A stretch of 5,152 nt of DNA from contig PMIQ01000176.1 in the NCBI GenBank assembly GCA_003157175.1, positions 1,336-6,487 of the forward strand, given 5' to 3'. Every line of letters starts with the position of its first letter. Positions within the stretch are counted from its first letter, which is position 1. This document shows, piece by piece, positions 1 to 5,152 of the stretch. Both the position numbers and the translations under genes were made by a program. Below the pieces are notes generated by a model. That model was given only the letters and a program-made list of their open reading frames with translations. It was not told where the DNA came from and made no database searches. Origin of the DNA: Chloroflexota bacterium (lineage in GTDB: Bacteria; Chloroflexota; Limnocylindria; Limnocylindrales; CSP1-4).

Positions 1-195
1 TGCCGCTCGATGGCGGATCTGCCGGAGAACGCGCGGCTCTACGTGGATGCGGTCGAGCGACTCTCGGGAGCCCCGATCGCGCTTGTTTCGGTCGGGCCGG
101 AACGTCACCAGACGATCGAACGAATGGCGCGAACCCTCCGCCCCCGGCCTGCTGCCGGGCCGGCGGCGGTGTCGCCGGAGCAAGGGGCGCGATGA
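1..195 (+). CDS. purA: Adenylosuccinate synthetase, C-terminal 64 residues (partial, 5' end outside window)
   Basis: PurA joins IMP and aspartate using GTP, giving adenylosuccinate, the first step of the AMP branch; it is a cytosolic enzyme. Only the end of the gene is present, read in frame from base 1 to a TGA at 193-195. The visible protein carries the family's C-terminal pattern: [13 protein letters not shown], then [17 protein letters not shown]. This matches the usual LP..A..Y...IE.L.G.P...VS.GP.R..TI ending. Family members normally stop close to this point. Here about 25 more residues follow (bases 118-192), rich in Arg, Ala and Pro, with no motif I recognise. The stop overlaps the purD start as ATGA. 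The ATG at base 10 is internal, because conserved sequence begins right at it. Identity rests on a short segment, but the motif and the purine context agree. Confidence 0.87.
   Translation, partial: CRSMADLPENARLYVDAVERLSGAPIALVSVGPERHQTIERMARTLRPRPAAGPAAVSPEQGAR
182..187 (+). promoter_or_regulatory. Weak ribosome binding site for purD
   Basis: AAGGGG lies 4 bases before the ATG at 192, and GGAG lies at 177-180, 11 bases before it. Neither is ideally spaced. The alternative GTG starts at 240 and 246 have no purine-rich stretch upstream, so ATG 192 is preferred. Termination of purA at the overlapping ATGA may supply ribosomes. Confidence 0.45.
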
Positions 196-1675
196 GCCCG
201 CGGGCCGGATCCAGCCCGCCGCTCGCCGGTCCCGCCCGGGTGTTGGTGCTTGGCGGCGGCGGTCGCGAGCACGCCCTGGTCTGGAGCCTGGCCCGCGAGG
301 CCGGCGTGGAGGCCGTCATCGTCGCGCCGGGAAGCGACGCCATCGCCGAGGAGCCCAAAGTTCGGTGCGTGCCGGCTGTCTCCGCCACGGATCCCGCGGC
401 GGTCCTTGCCCTGGCCACTGCCGAGGACGTGGATCTGGTCGTGGTGGGTCCTGAGGCGCCGCTGGCCGCAGGCGTCGTGGATGTCCTGGAGGAGGCCGGC
501 GTGCCGACCTTCGGCCCGATCAAAGCCGCCGCCCGAATCGAATGGAGCAAGGCTTTCTGCCGCGAGGTCGCTGCCGCGGCCGGTGTCCGGATGGCGCGCG
601 GCGAGGCGTTCTGGGCCCTCGAGCCGGCGCTCGCCTTTGCCCGCGGGCTGGCTGCCGCGCCGGGATCGTGCGGCGTGGTTGTCAAGGCCGACGGCCTGAT
701 GGCCGGCAAGGGCGTCACCGTCTGCGAAGATTTCGCTGGGGCGGAGATGGCGCTGCGGGCGCTCTTCGGCGACGCTCCGGCCGTGGCCGTGGCCGTGGCC
801 GAGGCCGTGGCGGAGGCCGAGGCGGCTCGTCTGGCCGGCCGGCCCCCGGTAGTCGTGATCGAGGAGCGCCTCATCGGCGCCGAAGCCAGCTTGATCGCCC
901 TGTGCGACGACCACAATGCCCTGGCTCTGCCGCCGGCCCGCGACCACAAGCGGTTGCTCGACGGCGACAGGGGCCCCAACACCGGCGGCATGGGCGCTTA
1001 CAGCCCCGTGCCCGATATGCCCGAGAGCCTCTGCGCCACACTGGTCGACATGATCCATGGGCCGATCCTGGCGGAGCTCACCCGGCGTGGCGCGCCGTTC
1101 CGGGGCGCGCTGTACGCGGGCCTGATGCTCACGCCCGAGGGTCCGGTCCTGATCGAGTGCAACGCTCGTTTCGGCGACCCGGAGATCCAGGCCCTGCTGC
1201 CGCGTCTCGCCGTGCCGCTGGGGCCGCTCCTGCTCGGCGCCGCGCTGGGGGATCTGGCCGGGGCGGCGGCGGAGCTCGGGCTCGTGGGCCGGATGCTGCC
1301 GACGACGGGGGACGCCGCGGTGGCAATCGTTCTGGCCGCCGCGAACTATCCCGAAACGCCGCGCAGGGGGGATCCAATCTCCGGCCTGGGTGAGGCGGCG
1401 CGAGCCGGTGCCACGGTCTTCCACGCCGGCACGGTACGCGCCGCCGACGGCCGGTACCGCACCAACGGCGGCCGTGTCCTTTCGGTCGTGGGCCTTGGGA
1501 GCACGCTCGCCGCGGCGCGAGCAAATGCCGAGAAAGCGGCCGAGCAGGTGAGCTGGCAAGGGATGCAACGCCGCCACGACATCGCCGCCAGGCTGCCGGC
1601 CGCTACGGGCGCGAAGATCGCGGCTTCCTCGCCTGCCCCGATCTCCGCCGCCGGATGGGAAGAAGGCAAGCCGGC

Positions 1676-1679
<4 letters not shown>
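192..1679 (+). CDS. purD: Phosphoribosylamine--glycine ligase (GAR synthetase)
   Basis: PurD ligates glycine to 5-phosphoribosylamine with ATP, forming GAR, the second step of the pathway. It is a cytosolic ATP-grasp enzyme. The 495-residue protein shows the N-terminal GGGGREHA at 21-28 and VVGPEAPL in the N domain. ATP-grasp elements follow: [11 protein letters not shown] at 165-175, VVVIEE at 220-225, DHKR at 251-254 and [12 protein letters not shown] at 261-272. The metal-site motif [11 protein letters not shown] is at 321-331, with E322 and N324 the expected ligands. The C domain has FHAGT and TNGGRVL. E. coli PurD is about 429 residues. The excess here comes from a leader of about 16 residues, an Ala/Val/Glu insertion at 197-219 and a tail of 27 residues at 469-495. 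ATG 192 overlaps the purA stop; GTG 240 would begin right at the conserved core but lacks a ribosome site. The gene ends in an ATGA overlap with purB. Confidence 0.97.
783..824. repeat. Degenerate hexanucleotide tandem repeat inside purD
   Basis: Seven consecutive six-base units can be read: GTGGCC three times, then GAGGCC, GTGGCG, GAGGCC and GAGGCG. They are in frame and encode alternating Val-Ala and Glu-Ala pairs (PurD residues 198-211). The unit length is two codons, so gain or loss of a copy would not shift the frame. The tract sits between the helix after the ATP-binding lysine and the VVVIEE strand, where E. coli PurD has only a short loop. Confidence 0.8.
1660..1666 (+). promoter_or_regulatory. 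Ribosome binding site that decides the purB start
   Basis: AAGAAGG ends 9 bases before the ATG at 1676. It lies inside the last codons of purD. An in-frame ATG at 1655 has no such sequence before it, so it is not the likely start. Confidence 0.7.
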
Positions 1680-2996
<1,317 letters not shown>

Positions 2997-3010
<14 letters not shown>

Positions 3011-3959
3011 AACGACGAATCCCGGCGATCCCAGGTCCGCGGGGCGCAGCCTTGCGGCCTCGGGCGGGTTCGTCCGGTCCGGCAAGGTGCGCGACCTCTT
3101 CGAAGTCGGCGATCGACTGCTGCTCGTCGCCAGCGACCGGCTCTCCGCGTTCGATGTCGTTCTGCCGACGCCGATCCCCGACAAGGGCCGCGTCCTGACC
3201 GGTCTGTCGCGCTTCTGGTTCGGCCAGACGGCCGACATAATCCCGAACCATCTGCTCGGGACCGATCCCGAAGAGCTGCCGGCGGGCTTCGTCGACGCGG
3301 CCGGCCGGCGCGAGCTGCGCGGCCGGATGATGCTGTGCCGCCGCGCCAAGGTTCTGCCGGTCGAGGTGATCGTCCGCGGCTACGTCGCCGGCTCGGGTTG
3401 GAAGGACTACCGTCGGACCGGCGCGATCTGCGGCATTCGACTGCCCGTGGGCCTGCGCGAGTCCGATCGCCTGCCCGCGCCGATCTTCACTCCGTCCACC
3501 AAGGAAGAGGTCGGGCACGACCAGAACATCGGCTTCGACGCCATGGTCGAGCTCGTGGGAGGGCCGACGGCCGAACGAGTCCGCGACGTCGCCCTGCGCC
3601 TGTATCGCCGTGGCGCGGCCGTTGCCGAGAGGGCCGGCATCCTGCTGGCCGACACGAAGTTCGAGCTTGGCGCAGCGCTCGACACGGGCGAGCTGATCCT
3701 GATCGATGAAGTCATGACGCCCGACTCCAGCCGGTTCTGGGACGCCTCGGACTACGAGCCGGGCCGCGCCCAGGCCAGCTTCGACAAGCAATTCGTCCGC
3801 GACTGGCTGGAAGCTCAGCCGTGGGATAAGACCTATCCAGGACCCGAGCTGCCGGCCGAGATCCTGGCCGGGACGCGCGAGCGCTATGTGGCGGCGTTCG
3901 AGCGGATAACCGGGGCCGGCTTCGAGCGCTACCTGCAGGAGGACACGATCGCCCGATGA
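2997..3959 (+). CDS. purC: SAICAR synthetase (phosphoribosylaminoimidazole-succinocarboxamide synthase), long form
   Basis: PurC condenses CAIR with aspartate using ATP to give SAICAR, the substrate PurB then cleaves. The protein has 320 residues. That is the longer type, like yeast Ade1 (about 306), rather than the roughly 240-residue B. subtilis/E. coli type. Motifs in order are SGKVRDLFEVGD at 28-39, the nucleotide-binding start; ASDRLSAFDVVLP at 45-57; and IPDKGRVLT at 60-68. The first family signature, VLPVEVIVRGYVAGSGW, is at 119-135. FTPSTKEEVGHDQNI is at 164-178. The second signature, LADTKFELG, is at 217-225, and DEVMTPDSSRFW is at 237-248. The C-terminal DKQFVRDWL stretch is typical of the long form. 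The first 27 residues are variable. The start overlaps the purB end by 14 bases, and the stop overlaps purS as ATGA. No expected key residue appears missing. Confidence 0.97.
3937..3942 (+). promoter_or_regulatory. Distant ribosome binding site for purS
   Basis: AGGAGG is a strong Shine-Dalgarno match, but it ends 13 bases before the ATG at 3956, longer than usual. No closer purine-rich site exists. The ATG overlaps the purC stop, so re-initiation by terminating ribosomes may make up for the spacing. Confidence 0.55.
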
Positions 3960-4285
3960 GCGAGTTCCGGTATGCCGTCAACGTTCTGCCCAAGCCGGGG
4001 ATCCTCGACCCGCAGGGACGGGCCGTGGAGCTCAGCCTGCCCCACCTCAAGATTACGACCGTCTCGCGAGTTCGCGTCGGGCGCCGTGTCGAGCTGACCG
4101 TGACCGCGGCTGCCGAGCCGGCGGCCCGGGTCGTCGTCGACGGTCTGGCCAAAGAGATGCTCAGCAACCCGCTCATCGAGGCCTACGCCATCGAGCTGCT
4201 GGAGGCGACCTCGTCGACGGTATCGGCGGTGGGCTCCGGCACGGATTCCGGCGCCAGTTCCGGCGCTAAGGTGACTCCATCGTGA
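3956..4285 (+). CDS. purS: FGAM synthetase subunit PurS
   Basis: PurS is the small subunit that helps PurQ and PurL form the FGAM synthetase complex. In this complex ammonia from glutamine is passed to PurL to convert FGAR to FGAM. The protein has 109 residues. Residues 1-83 match the family: YAVNVLPKPGILDPQGRAVE at 6-25, a VSRVRVGRRVEL strand at 36-47, and LAKEMLSNPLIEAYAIEL at 64-81. These correspond to the usual KPGVLDPQG, VRVGK and LANPVIEDY patterns. Typical members have about 80-85 residues. The remaining 25 or so residues (85-109) are Ser/Gly/Ala/Thr-rich and look disordered. They include two SGA units from a 9-base direct repeat. The start overlaps the purC stop (ATGA), and the stop overlaps the purQ GTG start. 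Position directly before purQ and purL supports the call. Confidence 0.94.
   Translation: MSEFRYAVNVLPKPGILDPQGRAVELSLPHLKITTVSRVRVGRRVELTVTAAAEPAARVVVDGLAKEMLSNPLIEAYAIELLEATSSTVSAVGSGTDSGASSGAKVTPS
4246..4266. repeat. Short direct repeat in the purS tail
   Basis: TTCCGGCGC occurs at 4246-4254 and again at 4258-4266, separated by three bases. It encodes the repeated Ser-Gly-Ala of the low-complexity PurS C-terminus. It is probably a small slippage duplication with no regulatory meaning. Confidence 0.5.
4267..4274 (+). promoter_or_regulatory. Ribosome binding site supporting the GTG start of purQ
   Basis: TAAGGTGA, which can pair with the GGTGA-complementary part of the 16S rRNA tail, ends 7 bases before the GTG at 4282. 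The conserved protein begins RIGVVTFP right after this codon. No ATG is available near it, so GTG is the start. Confidence 0.7.
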
Positions 4286-4995
4286 GAATCGGCGTCGTCA
4301 CCTTCCCGGATTCCAACTCGGACGTGGACGCGCTCAACGCCCTCGCCGTCGCGGGCGTCGAGCCGGTCTCGCTGTGGCACGAATCGCCCGACCTGCAGGG
4401 CGTGGCCGGGGTGATCCTGCCGGGCGGCTTCGCCTACGGCGACTACCTTCGAGCGGGCGTCATCGCGCGCTTTTCGCCGGTCATGCGCGGCGTCTCCGAT
4501 TTCGCGGCGAAGGGCGGCCTCGTCCTGGGCATCTGCAACGGCTTCCAGGTCCTGGCCGAATCCCGGCTCGTGCCCGGTGCGTTGCTGCGCAATCGCTCCC
4601 TGCGCTTCGCCAGCAAGATCGTCGCCATCAAACCCCAACGCCTCGACTCGCCGTTCACCCACAAGGCGACCGGCGCGCCGTTGCATATCCCAATCGCTCA
4701 CGGCGAGGGCTGTTACTACGTGGACGAGGCCACTCTCGACGAACTCGAGCGCAACGGCCAGATCCTGTGGCGCTACGTCCGACCGGACGGCGCGCCCGCG
4801 CTGGACCCGGACGATCCGGCCAACCCGAACGGCTCGCTCCGCGGGATCGCGGGCGTGTGCAACACGGCCGGCAACGTGGCCGGGCTGATGCCGCACCCGG
4901 AGCGGATGTCCGAGTCCATCCTGGGCAGCGATGACGGCATGCAGCTGATCAGCTCGTTCGTGGAGAGCGCCAGGACGTGGGAGGCAACGCGATGA
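4282..4995 (+). CDS. purQ: FGAM synthetase subunit PurQ, glutamine amidotransferase (GTG start)
   Basis: PurQ hydrolyses glutamine and supplies ammonia to PurL for making FGAM from FGAR. It is a class I (triad) glutamine amidotransferase and works in a complex with PurS and PurL. The 237 residues show [15 protein letters not shown] at 45-59, GICNGFQVL at 83-91 with nucleophile C85, IPIAHGEG at 136-143, and GLMPHPER at 201-208 giving triad residues H205 and E207. Length is close to the family norm of about 225-230. A slightly longer loop rich in Asp and Pro lies at 168-182, before NPNGS. Near the N-terminus the protein reads FPDSNSD, where many PurQ have PGSNCD. The start is GTG, and its last two bases with the next two form the purS stop (GTGA). 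The stop overlaps purL as ATGA. Confidence 0.97.
   Translation: MRIGVVTFPDSNSDVDALNALAVAGVEPVSLWHESPDLQGVAGVILPGGFAYGDYLRAGVIARFSPVMRGVSDFAAKGGLVLGICNGFQVLAESRLVPGALLRNRSLRFASKIVAIKPQRLDSPFTHKATGAPLHIPIAHGEGCYYVDEATLDELERNGQILWRYVRPDGAPALDPDDPANPNGSLRGIAGVCNTAGNVAGLMPHPERMSESILGSDDGMQLISSFVESARTWEATR
4979..4984 (+). promoter_or_regulatory. Ribosome binding site for purL
   Basis: GGGAGG ends 7 bases before the ATG at 4992, the best-spaced strong Shine-Dalgarno site in the window. It lies in the last codons of purQ. Confidence 0.75.
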
Positions 4996-5152
4996 GCGAT
5001 GTGACGACGAACCCACCGGCGCCGGCCCGGTCCGAGCCGCTGCATCGCCAGCTGGGCGTCACCGACGGCGAGCTGGACGCGATCCGGGGCAAGCTCGGCC
5101 GCGAGCCCAACCACACCGAGCTGGCCATGTTCAGCGTGATGTGGAGCGAGCA
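4992..5152 (+). CDS. purL: FGAM synthetase large subunit PurL, N-terminal 53 residues (partial, 3' end outside window)
   Basis: PurL is the catalytic subunit that uses ATP and ammonia to convert FGAR to FGAM. Only the start is present. After a variable leader of about 20 residues it reads [11 protein letters not shown], then [20 protein letters not shown], the well-known N-terminus of small-type PurL. The last two bases, CA, begin the codon that should encode the conserved His of the MWSEH motif (His32 in T. maritima PurL, in the active site). The conserved core starts almost at once, with no PurS-like domain fused in front, which agrees with a separate purS. This points to the three-subunit enzyme rather than the single chain of about 1300 residues found in enteric bacteria. 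ATG 4992 overlaps the purQ stop as ATGA and has a strong ribosome site. Confidence 0.94.
   Translation, partial: MSDVTTNPPAPARSEPLHRQLGVTDGELDAIRGKLGREPNHTELAMFSVMWSE

Noticed and set aside
240..242. GTG as an alternative purD start, removing the 16-residue leader
   Set aside because: It would fit the conserved start of the protein, but no purine-rich site precedes it. It would also lose the ATGA overlap seen at most other junctions. It cannot be fully excluded.
825..850. GGCCGGCCGGCC palindromic stretch as a possible terminator or protein-binding site
   Set aside because: It lies within purD codons with no T-run after it, and such self-complementary GC runs are expected at this base composition.
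105..1577. Long reverse-strand open frame (about 490 codons) opposite purD
   Set aside because: The translation is rich in Arg, Gly and His, shows no family motif, and is explained by GC-rich codons of purD read backwards.
1655..1675. Upstream in-frame ATG for purB, adding seven residues
   Set aside because: No ribosome site precedes it, and the added residues are not part of the family. ATG 1676 has a good site and the canonical N-terminus.
4183..5016. Reverse-strand open frame (about 277 codons) opposite purS and purQ
   Set aside because: It has a composition-driven sequence with no motif, and it covers fully conserved PurQ.

Overview
The window is a GC-rich stretch of bacterial chromosome. 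It lies entirely inside one plus-strand operon for de novo purine nucleotide synthesis. The order is purA (3' end only), purD, purB, purC, purS, purQ, purL (5' end only). All seven reading frames are recognisable from conserved family motifs. I see no frameshift, mobile element, RNA gene, CRISPR array or terminator. The promoter must lie upstream of the window.

Layout: bases 1-195 hold the C-terminus of adenylosuccinate synthetase. GAR synthetase (purD, 192-1679), adenylosuccinate lyase (purB, 1676-3010) and SAICAR synthetase (purC, 2997-3959) follow. Next come two small subunits of FGAM synthetase, purS (3956-4285) and purQ (4282-4995). The window ends 53 codons into the large subunit, purL. 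There is no intergenic DNA: every gene overlaps the next, by ATGA in four cases, GTGA in one and 14 bases in one. All six stop codons in view are TGA. Ribosomes are probably handed from gene to gene by translational coupling.

How the genes work together: PurD makes GAR from phosphoribosylamine. PurS, PurQ and PurL together convert FGAR to FGAM. PurC adds aspartate to CAIR, and PurB removes fumarate from SAICAR. PurA and PurB then form the IMP-to-AMP branch, PurB acting a second time. Genes for the remaining steps (purF, purN/purT, purM, purE/purK, purH) are not in view.

Organism: a separate PurS with a small-type PurL excludes the fused PurL of enteric bacteria. Strong G/C preference at third codon positions and a D-B-C-S-Q-L order suggest a high-GC Gram-positive-like or Chloroflexota lineage. 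The B. subtilis-like PurB and the complete compactness make me lean tentatively to Chloroflexota, but no sequence search was done.

This is ordinary core metabolism, and I found no undescribed system. The points worth a second look are the gap-free overlaps, the low-complexity C-terminal tails of PurA, PurD and PurS that run into the next gene's start, and a hexanucleotide-repeat insertion inside PurD.
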